From JBDZUZ01 sp040255445 (GTDB lineage: Bacteria > Planctomycetota > Phycisphaerae > Phycisphaerales > UBA1924), in NCBI GenBank assembly GCA_040255445.1, contig JBDZUZ010000051.1, positions 1 to 22,301 on the forward strand: a stretch of 22,301 nucleotides of DNA, read 5' to 3'. The position numbers and the translations under genes are program-made. Shown piece after piece: positions 14,074-22,183 of this stretch. The notes beneath the pieces are model-generated. The model was not told where the DNA came from and made no database searches. It was given only the letters and a program-made list of their open reading frames with translations. The first letter of the stretch is position 1; the number at the start of each line of letters is the position of its first letter.

Positions 14074-14625
14074 ATGATCCGCACCATCACGATTACCGCC
14101 GCCGTGCTCGCCGCTCTCGCGGGGTGCCAGTCTTCGAACAAGTCGTCCAGCGCCGCGGATGCGGTCGTTGTTGATTCGGCGTCCGAGGCCACGCAGGCGA
14201 TGCTGCTCGGCCGCGTGAAGCAGCTGGCGGGCGAGTGGGAGATGAAGGACGAGCAGGGCCAGACCTCACGCATCACCTACGCGGTCAGTTCCAACGGCAG
14301 CGTGGTGCGCGAGGTGATGTTCCCCGGCACCGACCACGAGATGACCAACATGTATCACATGGACGGCGCCGAGCTGGTGATGACGCACTACTGCGCCGGC
14401 GCCAACCAGCCGCGGATGCGGGCGGGCGCCGCGGATGCGACCGCGAACGCGATCGCGCTGCACTTCGACAACGTGACCGATCTCAACCCGTCGGAACCCT
14501 ACTACATGGGCTCGATGACGCTGGTCTTCCACAGCCCCGAGAAGCTCGAGCAGCGGTGGACCTCGTTCAAGCGTGAGGGCGGTGAGGCGGGGAACATGAG
14601 TTTCGTCCTGACCCGCGTGAAGTGA
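14074..14625 (+). CDS. Lipoprotein, lipocalin-like beta-barrel (DUF1579-like)
   Basis: A 183-residue protein with a clear lipobox (Leu-Ala-Gly-Cys, Cys18). The mature part has the pattern of a small beta-barrel of the lipocalin-like kind: Leu-Ala-Gly-Glu-Trp-Glu-Met near the first strand, then strands such as Gly-Ser-Val-Val-Arg-Glu-Val-Met-Phe, His-Met-Asp-Gly-Ala-Glu-Leu-Val-Met-Thr-His-Tyr, and Leu-Glu-Gln-Arg-Trp-Thr-Ser-Phe near the end. The similarity to DUF1579-type proteins is by eye. A small hydrophobic ligand is possible but unknown. AGGGAG lies 8 bases before the ATG at 14074, which is preferred over the upstream Pro/Gly-rich open frame. The Nudix gene begins 4 bases after its stop. 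Confidence 0.85.
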   Translation: MIRTITITAAVLAALAGCQSSNKSSSAADAVVVDSASEATQAMLLGRVKQLAGEWEMKDEQGQTSRITYAVSSNGSVVREVMFPGTDHEMTNMYHMDGAELVMTHYCAGANQPRMRAGAADATANAIALHFDNVTDLNPSEPYYMGSMTLVFHSPEKLEQRWTSFKREGGEAGNMSFVLTRVK

Positions 14626-14629
14626 CGCC

Positions 14630-15100
14630 ATGCCTCCGCAGAGCGCCGGTCTGTTGATGTTCCGTCGCGTGCCGCGGCTCGAGGTGCTGCTCGTGCACCC
14701 GGGAGGGCCCTTCTGGACGAACAAGGACAAGGGGGCGTGGCAGCTTCCCAAAGGCGGGATCGAGCCGGACGAGGAGCCGCTCGCCGCGGCGATCCGCGAG
14801 TTCGGCGAGGAGACAGGATTCTCGCCGTGCCCGCCCTACCTGCTCTTGGGGAGCGTGAAGCAGAAGGCGGGGAAGCGTGTCACGGCGTGGGCGTTCGAGG
14901 GGGACTGCGACCCCGCTCTGCTCAGGAGCACGACGACACGGATCGAGTACCCCGCGCGGTCGGGGAGGTTCATCGATGCGCCGGAAATCGACCGCGCGGC
15001 GTGGTTCACGCTTGACCGCGCGAAGGAGATGATCCTGGAAAGCCAGCGGCCGCTGCTCGAATCACTCGAGCGGCGGCTCGCCGACGAAACCCCAGGTTGA
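14630..15100 (+). CDS. Nudix hydrolase
   Basis: A 156-residue protein with a complete Nudix box at 42-64: Gly, five residues, Glu, seven residues, Arg-Glu-Phe-Gly-Glu-Glu-Thr-Gly-Phe. It binds Mg2+ and hydrolyses a nucleoside diphosphate linked to another group. The N-terminus (Ser-Ala-Gly-Leu-Leu-Met-Phe-Arg-Arg, then Leu-Val-His-Pro-Gly-Gly-Pro-Phe-Trp) matches a bacterial group annotated as predicted NTP pyrophosphohydrolases (COG4119-like). The exact substrate is not readable. It begins 4 bases after the lipoprotein stop and is likely co-translated; a weak GAAG serves as ribosome site. It converges on the TlpA-like gene with only 12 bases between the stops. Confidence 0.93.
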   Translation: MPPQSAGLLMFRRVPRLEVLLVHPGGPFWTNKDKGAWQLPKGGIEPDEEPLAAAIREFGEETGFSPCPPYLLLGSVKQKAGKRVTAWAFEGDCDPALLRSTTTRIEYPARSGRFIDAPEIDRAAWFTLDRAKEMILESQRPLLESLERRLADETPG

Positions 15101-15112
15101 ATCAGGCTCGCG

Positions 15113-16219
15113 TCAGTTACCAGACTTGCTGTTCTTCGATGCCCCCGCCGACTTCTTGCCCAGGAGTTCGGGGACCATCGTCTCGAGCTTGCCGCGGGCC
15201 TCGACCGAGTGCAGGCGGCCGTTCTTGTCGACGACGAAGATGCACGGGATCGCGTTGACGCCCCAGCCCGCGCTGAACTCGCTCTGCCAGCCGTTGCCCT
15301 GGTAGTACTGCGGCCAGGTGATCTGGTTCTTCTCGCAGTACTCGCGGAGCTTGGTCAGGCCGCCCTCGCTCTCGGGCGCATCGAGGCTGATGCCGATGAA
15401 CTCGACGCCCTGGTCCTTCCACGCCGCGTAGTGCTCCTTCATCTTGGGCATCTCCGCGATGCAGGGGCCGCACCAGGTCGCCCAGAAGTCGATGACGACG
15501 ACCTTGCCCCGGAGCTTCTTCATCGAGACTTCCTTCCCGGTGATCGCATCCGTGAAGGTGAGTTCGAAGGGCTTGCCGACGCCGTCGATCTGCTTCATCT
15601 TCGCGCTGGCGCGGCGGGCCTCGCGGCTCTCGGGCGCGATCTCGACGATCTCGCGGAGCAGGACCAGACGCTTGCGGCTGTCGGCGGTGCGGTCGGACGC
15701 CGCGCTCATGACCCGGAGCAGGCCCGGATGGTCCTTCGAGTGAGAGCGGGCGATGTCGAGCTCGCGGAGGAACTCGCTGCTCTCGGGGCCGCTGCGGACG
15801 AGCTCCGCCTCGGCGCGGGCGATCCGTGCTTCGTGCTTGAGCGAGTCGACCTTGGAGTCGCCGAGCACACCGCGGGTCTCGGTCATGACCGCATCGATAC
15901 CAGCCTCGCCGGATGTGAACATCGTCCGCCAGCGTGTGGCGAGCATCTCGGGCAGATCGGCGTGCCCGGGCTCGGCCTTGTAGAGCTCCCAGGCGAGCGC
16001 AGCGCGGCGGTCACGCGCTTCGCGCGACTTGGCCTGATACTCGGCGACCCACGCCGGGTCCTTGGCCTGCTCGCGGCTGTACGCGGGCGACTGGACGGCC
16101 TTGTACTCGGCGACGATCGCCGCGGCGCCCCGCGGCTGCGGGGCCACGGCCGCGCCGCTCACGGCCACCATCACGCCGATCACCACGCCCGCGAGGGCCC
16201 GACCATGCCGCTTCATCAT
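15113..16219 (-). CDS. TlpA-like thioredoxin-domain protein, exported
   Basis: A 368-residue protein with an N-terminal hydrophobic segment (about 8-27) acting as signal peptide or anchor. A helical region with TPR-like character follows (about 35-210), then a TlpA/ResA-type thioredoxin domain (about 215-352). The redox site is Trp-Cys250-Gly-Pro-Cys253 after Val-Val-Ile-Asp-Phe-Trp-Ala-Thr. The cis-proline is Pro325 in Asn-Ala-Ile-Pro-Cys, where a Cys rather than the usual Thr follows the proline. It should reduce disulfides or serve haem-protein maturation or stress defence in the periplasm. The first of two ATGs (16219) has GGAG 7 bases upstream. A Lys/Ser-rich tail ends the protein. Confidence 0.92.
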   Translation of the reverse strand: MMKRHGRALAGVVIGVMVAVSGAAVAPQPRGAAAIVAEYKAVQSPAYSREQAKDPAWVAEYQAKSREARDRRAALAWELYKAEPGHADLPEMLATRWRTMFTSGEAGIDAVMTETRGVLGDSKVDSLKHEARIARAEAELVRSGPESSEFLRELDIARSHSKDHPGLLRVMSAASDRTADSRKRLVLLREIVEIAPESREARRASAKMKQIDGVGKPFELTFTDAITGKEVSMKKLRGKVVVIDFWATWCGPCIAEMPKMKEHYAAWKDQGVEFIGISLDAPESEGGLTKLREYCEKNQITWPQYYQGNGWQSEFSAGWGVNAIPCIFVVDKNGRLHSVEARGKLETMVPELLGKKSAGASKNSKSGN

Positions 16220-16319
16220 CGTGCTTCTCCAAGTCTGCCGGGAACGCACGCGGGTGTACCGCGGAACGCGCCCGAGGTTGACCGACTCTTGCTTCCACCC
16301 AACTCGGCTTCCATCCAGG

Positions 16320-16793
16320 TCAGTGACGCCGCCCGTGCCCGCGGTTCTGCTTCGCTTCGGCGGGGATCGTGCCGGGGTCGACCAGCGCGTGCAGGTCGCA
16401 TTGGCGCACGCCCTTGGCGGTGTGGACCTCGAAGTTGGCGACCCACTCGCCAGCGCTGACGTGATTCTGCCCCTTCTTCGTCGGCCCGCGGGAGCTGTAC
16501 CGGAGCTGCGCTGTCGACTGCGCGGCCCAGTTCTGCTTCACATCCTGGATTTCGTCGTAGGTCATCGTCTTCTTGTAGGTCGGGCCGCCGTTGGGGTGGG
16601 TGTCGGTGTTGTCGTTCAACCACTTCAGCAGGCCCGCGCCATTCTGGCTCCGCGCGGTCGCCTGCTGCGCGAGCTGCTTCGCCTGCGCCTTGAGCCGAGA
16701 CTGCATCTCGTTCTGCGCGATCTGCTCCGGCGTCATCGGCGTCGCGATGATCGAAGCGATGTTCTTTGACCCCCAGGCCCCCATGGTCGACAT
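16320..16793 (-). CDS. Unrecognised 157-residue soluble protein
   Basis: I do not recognise this protein. It starts Met-Ser-Thr-Met-Gly-Ala-Trp-Gly and has no signal peptide or membrane helix. A Gln/Ala-rich helix lies at about 22-47 and a Trp-containing middle at about 55-95. The end is basic (Asn-Arg-Gly-His-Gly-Arg-Arg-His). It contains one cysteine, near residue 130. Codon use and GC at third positions look like the neighbours. The ATG at 16793 has GGGAG 8 bases upstream and a good promoter further up, so it is likely a real gene. It may be expressed alone or read through into the TlpA-like gene, whose start lies 100 bases beyond its stop. Confidence 0.72.
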   Translation of the reverse strand: MSTMGAWGSKNIASIIATPMTPEQIAQNEMQSRLKAQAKQLAQQATARSQNGAGLLKWLNDNTDTHPNGGPTYKKTMTYDEIQDVKQNWAAQSTAQLRYSSRGPTKKGQNHVSAGEWVANFEVHTAKGVRQCDLHALVDPGTIPAEAKQNRGHGRRH

Positions 16794-16844
16794 GCGTCAC
16801 ACTCCCGTGTTGCTGCCGACCGCAACCACAGCGACGGCGGGAAC

Positions 16845-16873
16845 AGTGTCGCATGACCACGCCCCCTCTGCAA
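16845..16873 (-). promoter_or_regulatory. Sigma70-type promoter of the 157-residue protein gene
   Basis: On the minus strand TTGCAG (16873-16868) and GACACT (16850-16845) are 17 bases apart. Transcription would start near 16838, about 45 bases before the ATG at 16793. The -35 lies in a small palindrome (CCCCT/AGGGG arms at 16863-16877) that could be an operator. Confidence 0.5.
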
Positions 16874-16925
16874 GGGGAGCCTTCTGGCCTTGAGATCGAG
16901 GCCGGGCGTGGCCAGGTCACCCGGC

Positions 16926-16964
16926 AAGGTCGCTCGCCAACATCACTCGCCAAGGTCGCTCGCC
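16926..16964 (+). repeat. Three-copy 13-bp tandem repeat downstream of purL
   Basis: Units at 16926-16938 and 16952-16964 are identical (AAGGTCGCTCGCC). The middle unit, 16939-16951, differs at three positions. The array lies between the purL stop and the next promoter on the same strand. No gene overlaps it. Confidence 0.8.
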
Positions 16965-16996
16965 CCGTCCCTCCGCCCGATCGCCCGATCGGACCG

Positions 16997-19900
16997 CTAC
17001 CAGTCCAGCGGTCCGCGCCACGCCGCCAGTAGGTCCTCGACCCCCAGGTCGAGATCCGCCTCGCGCCACACGAGCCGCCCCGAGTCCGTCACCTTGCCCA
17101 GCGGCAGGGATCGGATCGCCGCATCGGGCCGCGCGTGGTCGCGGAGCACCTGGCGGACGGCATCGAGCTTCGAAGTCTCGACCTCGAGCACGTAGCGGGA
17201 CGGGGTCTCCGCGAACGCCAGACGCCACTGGTCCATCGTGTCGATGTTCGCGCTCCACTCGAACCCCAGCGGCCTGATCTTGCGCTGCAGCAGCGCGCGG
17301 AGGGACACATCATCGCTGGTGGGGCCGGTCGTTGCGATCAGCATCTCGGCGACCGCCGCGAGCGCGCCGCCGTCGGAGCAGTCGTGGGCCGAAAGCACCA
17401 GGCCGTCCTTGATCAACTGCGCGACGGCGCGGGCCGTTGCGGGGCCGACCGCCAGGTCGGTCGTCGGGATGCCGCCCAGATCACCGGGGTTCTCGCCGCG
17501 GCGTTCGAGCAGCCGGGCGTAGTGCGAACCGGCCATCGCCTCGGTCGTCTCGCCGACCATCAGCAGCGTGCTGCCGGGCTTCTTGGCATCCATCGTGGTG
17601 GTGCGGGCGAGGTTGGGGACGAGCCCCAGGCCGGTGATGAGCAGCGTGTAGGGGATCTCGATGAGCCGCTGCTCGCCGGACTTGGGGTCCTTGTAGCGGA
17701 GCTGGTTGTTGAGCGAGTCCTTGCCGGAGACGAAGGGTGTCTTGTACGCCTTGGCCCCGTCGTAGCACGCGGCCGAAGCGCGGACGAGCGCGGCCATGTT
17801 CTGCTCGCGGTCGCAGCTTGGCCAGCAGAAGTTATCGAGGATCGCGATGCGGGATGGGTCGGCCCCGACGCACACGAGGTTGCGCACGCACTCATCGATC
17901 GCGGCGAGCGTCATCTGGTACGGATCGCCGCCGATCGCGGGATCACCGATCGCCGTCTGCAGGCCGCACGAAAGCGCCACGCCGCGGCCGGTGCCGGCGA
18001 CTGGTTCGAGGATGCTCGCATCCCCGGGGCCGTTCCCGCCGGGTCCGACGAGAGGCTTGAGGACCGTGTTGCCCTGCACCTCGTGGTCGTATTGGCGGAT
18101 GATCCAGTGCTTGCTGGCGATGTTGGGGTGGCGCAGCAGCGCGAGCAGCGATTCGGACATCGAGCCCAGCAGCGCGGGGCCGCTGCTCTTCTCACGCGGG
18201 GTCTCGATGCGGGCCGCAGCGGACGGGTTCCAAACGGCTTCGCGCACCGGCATCGGGATGCCATCATGCAGGAAGTCCATCGAGAGCCGGCCGACTTCCG
18301 TGCCGCGGAAGCGCAGGACCAGATCCTTATTGTCGGTGCCGAAGGTGCCAAGGTCCGCGACCTCGACGCCCTCCTGGTCGCAGATCTCCTTGAGCCGCGG
18401 CAGGTTCGCGGCGGGGACGGCCAGGACCATCCGCTCCTGCGCCTCGCTGATCCAGATCTCGGTGTAGGAGAGGCCGTCGTACTTGAGCGGGGCTTTGTCG
18501 AGGTCGACGGTGGCGCCGATCTCGCCGCCCATCTCGCCGACTGCGCTGGAGAAACCGCCCGCGCCGCAATCGGTCATGCCACTATAGAGAGGCTTGCCAT
18601 CCTCATCGCGGGCCCGCATGATCGCATCGAGCACGCGCTTCTCTTCGATCGCGTTACCGATCTGCACCGCGTGTGCGAACTCGGTCGATGCGGTCGATTC
18701 GAGTTCGGCGGAGGAGAAGGTCGCGCCGTGGATCCCATCGCGACCGGTGCGGCCGCCCAGCGCGATGATCCGGTCGCCCTTTCTGGCCGCGCCCTTGATC
18801 AGCCCGCGCGGGATCAGCCCGATGCAGCCACAGAAGACCAGCGGGTTGCCGACGTAGCGATCATCGAAGTAGACCGCGCCCGAAACCGTGGGGATGCCCA
18901 TCCGGTTGCCGTAATCGCGCACGCCCGCGACGACATCGGTGAGAATGCGTGTCGGGTGCAGCGTGCCCGGCGGGAGGTCCAGCAACGCTTCCCCATCGCG
19001 GCCCCAGCGTGCCGGCTCGGCGACGCAGAAGACATCGGTGTTCGCGATCGGCTTGGCGCCCAGCCCGGTGCCGATCACATCGCGGATGCAGCCGCCCGCG
19101 CCCGTCGCCGCGCCGCCGTACGGCTCGATCGCGCTGGGACGGTTGTGCGTCTCGACCTTGATGTTCACGGCCCACTCGTCATCGAGGGCCACGACGCCGG
19201 AGTTGTCCTTGAAGACCGACAGCGCCCAGTCGCAGCCTTCTTCGATCAGTTCGAAGGTCGCCGCGGCGACGGTCGACTTGAGCAGGTTCTTGATCGCGAC
19301 CGTGCCATCGGGGCCGACGGTCGTGCCGGGCCGGCCCGACCAGTCGATCGTGTCCTTGCCCGAAGCGAGCCCCATGGTTCGGTAGTTGACCGAACTCTTG
19401 AGCGTCTTGTGGACGCAGTGCTCGCTCCAGGTCTGCGCGATCGTCTCGAGCTCGATATCGGTCGGCTCGCGGCCGATCCGCTCGTACTCGCCCTTGACGC
19501 GCCGCATCTCCTCGAGGCTCAGGAAGAGGTGCGCCTCCCGCGACATCCGCGTGAGCTCCTCATCGCTCAGCCCCCGGATCCGGACCGACCGCAGGTTCAG
19601 GTCGTAGTGCCGGCCCCGCGGCAGGGAGTCGGGGGTCCAGGGGCCGTCGGTGATCTGGTGGATCGCCGGGTTGGCGAGGGCCCGCGCTGCCAGCCGCCGC
19701 GCATCCTCCGCCGAAAGCCCGCCCAGGTCGTACCGGACGCCCGTCGAGACCGCCGCGTCGATTCCCGTCAGCGTCCGCACCGCCTCCCGTACAGACTGCG
19801 CCACCGGGTCCATCACCCCCGGGAGAGGGTGGACCTCGACGCAGACCTGATCACCCAGCGGCTCGGCGACACCCACGGTCGCCCGCTCCACGACCGGGTC

Positions 19901-20131
19901 CGTGAGCAGCTTGGCCCGGACCGCGCGGAGCGCGGCCTCATCGAGGTCGGCCTCGATCAGATAGACCTTGGCGATGGTCGCCGCGCTGATCTCGACGCCC
20001 AGCCCCCGGGCCCGCCGCATGACCGATTCGGCCCGCGGGTCCACGCGTCCGGCCGTCAGCCGCACCTCGATGCGGTGGACGCCGACAGAGGGCCGATCAG
20101 TCGTGGCAACGGCGGTGGTGGAGGTGCTCAC
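16997..20131 (-). CDS. purL: Phosphoribosylformylglycinamidine synthase, PurS-PurS-PurL fusion
   Basis: A 1044-residue FGAM synthase of the purine pathway; it converts FGAR, ATP and glutamine-derived ammonia to FGAM. Two PurS-like modules lead (about 18-90 and 96-165; Arg-Ile-Glu-Val-Arg-Leu and Val-Cys-Val-Glu-Val-His strands). The PurL body follows, with a linker, the active-site Trp-Ser-Glu-His238-Cys, and two ATP-grasp-like AIRS halves. It ends with the conserved Ala-His-Asp-Cys-Ser-Asp-Gly-Gly segment. No glutaminase (PurQ) domain is present at the C-terminus, so a separate PurQ must exist. The usual Thr-His-Asn-His-Pro motif reads Thr-His-Asn-Arg-Pro. The GTG at 20131 is preferred; a TAGAAT 10 bases upstream could be a -10 of a near-leaderless message. 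It is divergent from the glycogen synthase gene. Confidence 0.95.
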   Translation of the reverse strand: MSTSTTAVATTDRPSVGVHRIEVRLTAGRVDPRAESVMRRARGLGVEISAATIAKVYLIEADLDEAALRAVRAKLLTDPVVERATVGVAEPLGDQVCVEVHPLPGVMDPVAQSVREAVRTLTGIDAAVSTGVRYDLGGLSAEDARRLAARALANPAIHQITDGPWTPDSLPRGRHYDLNLRSVRIRGLSDEELTRMSREAHLFLSLEEMRRVKGEYERIGREPTDIELETIAQTWSEHCVHKTLKSSVNYRTMGLASGKDTIDWSGRPGTTVGPDGTVAIKNLLKSTVAAATFELIEEGCDWALSVFKDNSGVVALDDEWAVNIKVETHNRPSAIEPYGGAATGAGGCIRDVIGTGLGAKPIANTDVFCVAEPARWGRDGEALLDLPPGTLHPTRILTDVVAGVRDYGNRMGIPTVSGAVYFDDRYVGNPLVFCGCIGLIPRGLIKGAARKGDRIIALGGRTGRDGIHGATFSSAELESTASTEFAHAVQIGNAIEEKRVLDAIMRARDEDGKPLYSGMTDCGAGGFSSAVGEMGGEIGATVDLDKAPLKYDGLSYTEIWISEAQERMVLAVPAANLPRLKEICDQEGVEVADLGTFGTDNKDLVLRFRGTEVGRLSMDFLHDGIPMPVREAVWNPSAAARIETPREKSSGPALLGSMSESLLALLRHPNIASKHWIIRQYDHEVQGNTVLKPLVGPGGNGPGDASILEPVAGTGRGVALSCGLQTAIGDPAIGGDPYQMTLAAIDECVRNLVCVGADPSRIAILDNFCWPSCDREQNMAALVRASAACYDGAKAYKTPFVSGKDSLNNQLRYKDPKSGEQRLIEIPYTLLITGLGLVPNLARTTTMDAKKPGSTLLMVGETTEAMAGSHYARLLERRGENPGDLGGIPTTDLAVGPATARAVAQLIKDGLVLSAHDCSDGGALAAVAEMLIATTGPTSDDVSLRALLQRKIRPLGFEWSANIDTMDQWRLAFAETPSRYVLEVETSKLDAVRQVLRDHARPDAAIRSLPLGKVTDSGRLVWREADLDLGVEDLLAAWRGPLDW

Positions 20132-20227
20132 GGCCGATTCTAGTTCCCGCCGACCCCGCCTCCGCGAGCGGACGAGTGCGAATCCCGTGCGCCCGCGATC
20201 GCGCATTGCCGGTAGAGTGGGAAGGCC

Positions 20228-22183
20228 ATGGCCGAACGGACACTTCAGTCAGACCCCGCCAGCACGGACCACCAGCCGGGCGCGATCGCCGCGCTCGACG
20301 GCGGCGGTGTCCGCTCCGCCGGGGGGCCCATGCTCTTCGAGATCGCCTGGGAGGTCTGCAACCAGGTCGGCGGCATCTATCAGGTCATCCGCTCCAAGGC
20401 GCCCCTGATGATGCAGCGCTGGGGCGACCGCTACTGCCTGATCGGGCCCTACGAGGAGTCCAAGGCCCAGCTCGAGTACGAAGAGGTCAGGCCCACCGGC
20501 TGGATGGCCCGGGCCCTCGAGCAGCTCGCCCAGCAGGGGCTCACCATCCGTCACGGCCGCTGGCTTGTCCCCGGCCGGCCGCGGGTGCTCCTGATCGAAC
20601 ACTGGCAGGGCAAAGCCCACCTCGACGCCGTCAAGTACGGCCTCTACGCCGAGCACAACATCTCGACGCCCGATCAGGATTACCTGATCGACGGCGTGGT
20701 GTCCTTCAACGATGCGGTCCGGCGGCTCTTCGAGGCGCTCTGCGAGCATCAGCCGCACGTGCCCGGCGCTTCGCCCCAGCCGATGATCGCCCACTTCCAC
20801 GAATGGATGGGCGGTCTCGCGATCCCGATGATCCGGCGGAAGAACCTGCCCGTCGCCACGATCTTCACGACCCACGCCACCCTGCTGGGCCGCTACATCG
20901 CCGGATCACGCGAGGATTTCTACGACCATCTGCCCTGGATCGATCACGCGGCGGAGGCGTACCGCTTCAACGTCGTCCCGCAGCACACCATCGAGCGTGC
21001 CTGCGCCCACGGGGCGCACGTCTTCACCACCGTCTCTTCGATCACGGGCGAAGAGTGCGCCGTCCTGCTCGGCCGCCCGCCGGATCTGGTCCTGCCCAAC
21101 GGCCTGACCATCGCGCTCTACAACGCGGGGCACGAGCAGCAGCGCCTCCACGGCGAGTACAAGGACAAGATCCACCGCTTCACCATGGGGCACTTCTTCC
21201 CCAGCTACTCCTTCGACCTGGACCGCACGCTCTACCTCTTCACATCCGGCCGCTACGAGCCGAAGAACAAGGGCTTCGACATCTGTCTCGAGGCGGTCGC
21301 CCGGCTCAACGCGGAGCTCAAGGCGGCGCAGCTCAACAAGACTGTTGTCCTATTCATCATTTCCAAACGCCCCACCCGAAGCCTCAACCCGCTGGCGATG
21401 GAGAAGCGCGGCGTCCTCAACGAGCTCGAGGACGTCTGCGAGAAGATCACCGACGGCGTGGGCAAGCGCCTCTTCGAACGCGGCGCGGCCGGCGCGAAGC
21501 TCCGCCTCGACGACCTGGTCGATGAATACTGGCTCCTCCGCTACCGCCGCGCCCAGTACGCCCTTCGGCAGAACTGCCTGCCCATGGCGGTGACCCACAT
21601 CCTCGAGGATGATCAGCACGACCCGGTGCTCAACCAGATCCGCAGCCTCAACCTGATCAACCGCGAAGAAGACCCGGTCAAGGTCGTCTACCACCCCGAC
21701 TTCATCAATCCCACCAACCGCCTCTGGGGCATCGAGTACGACCAGTTCGTCCGCGGCTGCCACCTGGGCCTCTTCCCCAGCATGTACGAACCCTGGGGGT
21801 ACACGCCCCTCGAGTGCGCTGCGGTCGGCGTCCCGGCGGTCACCAGCGATCTGGCCGGCTTCGGCCGCTATGTCCAGGAGACCTACCCCAACCCGGAGAA
21901 GTGGGGGATGTCCGTGCTCCGCCGGCGCGGCCGGAGTTTCAGCGACGCCGCGGCGGACCTGGCCCGTTACCTCCTCGAGTTCTGCCGGCTCGAACGGCGT
22001 GACCGCATCGTGCTGCGCAACGAGGTCGACCGGCACTCGTGGGACTTCGACTGGTCGCGGCTGGGCAAGGCCTACCACGCCGCGCACGATCTCGCGCTCG
22101 CCCGCTTCACGGCCGCGAGCACCGGCGGTGTGGCTATGGTCCCGGCCTCACGCCTCGCGGCCTCGCCGCGGGCCGATGGCTGA
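20228..22183 (+). CDS. Eukaryotic-type (GT3) glycogen synthase
   Basis: A 651-residue glycosyltransferase that resembles fungal and animal glycogen synthase, not bacterial GlgA. It adds glucose from UDP-glucose (family knowledge) to glycogen. Residues 34 on read Phe-Glu-Ile-Ala-Trp-Glu-Val-Cys-Asn-Gln-Val-Gly-Gly-Ile-Tyr, matching the GT3 N-terminal sugar-nucleotide loop. Near 519-529 lies Met-Tyr-Glu521-Pro-Trp-Gly-Tyr-Thr-Pro-Leu-Glu-Cys, the family's C-terminal catalytic motif. At 590-602 Arg-Arg-Asp-Arg-Ile...Arg-Asn...Asp-Arg lines up with the arginine helix that binds glucose-6-phosphate in yeast and human enzymes. A 33-residue N-terminal tail and a short C-terminal tail are unlike the phosphorylated tails of animals. 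The ATG at 20228 has GGGAA 4 bases upstream. Confidence 0.94.
   Translation: MAERTLQSDPASTDHQPGAIAALDGGGVRSAGGPMLFEIAWEVCNQVGGIYQVIRSKAPLMMQRWGDRYCLIGPYEESKAQLEYEEVRPTGWMARALEQLAQQGLTIRHGRWLVPGRPRVLLIEHWQGKAHLDAVKYGLYAEHNISTPDQDYLIDGVVSFNDAVRRLFEALCEHQPHVPGASPQPMIAHFHEWMGGLAIPMIRRKNLPVATIFTTHATLLGRYIAGSREDFYDHLPWIDHAAEAYRFNVVPQHTIERACAHGAHVFTTVSSITGEECAVLLGRPPDLVLPNGLTIALYNAGHEQQRLHGEYKDKIHRFTMGHFFPSYSFDLDRTLYLFTSGRYEPKNKGFDICLEAVARLNAELKAAQLNKTVVLFIISKRPTRSLNPLAMEKRGVLNELEDVCEKITDGVGKRLFERGAAGAKLRLDDLVDEYWLLRYRRAQYALRQNCLPMAVTHILEDDQHDPVLNQIRSLNLINREEDPVKVVYHPDFINPTNRLWGIEYDQFVRGCHLGLFPSMYEPWGYTPLECAAVGVPAVTSDLAGFGRYVQETYPNPEKWGMSVLRRRGRSFSDAAADLARYLLEFCRLERRDRIVLRNEVDRHSWDFDWSRLGKAYHAAHDLALARFTAASTGGVAMVPASRLAASPRADG

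Noticed and set aside
13863..14276. Minus-strand frame of 137 codons across the 12-bp repeats, encoding a Ser/Asp/Gly-rich stretch
   Set aside because: The odd composition is a direct result of the tandem repeat. It overlaps the start of the well-supported lipoprotein gene, and no ribosome site supports it.
17135..20143. A 1002-codon open frame on the plus strand opposite purL
   Set aside because: It is antisense to a clearly conserved gene. High GC at third positions leaves the opposite strand open, and the translation shows no domain and is Arg/Asp/Ala-biased.
20132..20227. Classical sigma70 promoters in the purL/glycogen synthase divergent gap
   Set aside because: TAGAAT and TAGAGT -10-like hexamers are present on the two strands, but no -35 at suitable spacing could be identified.
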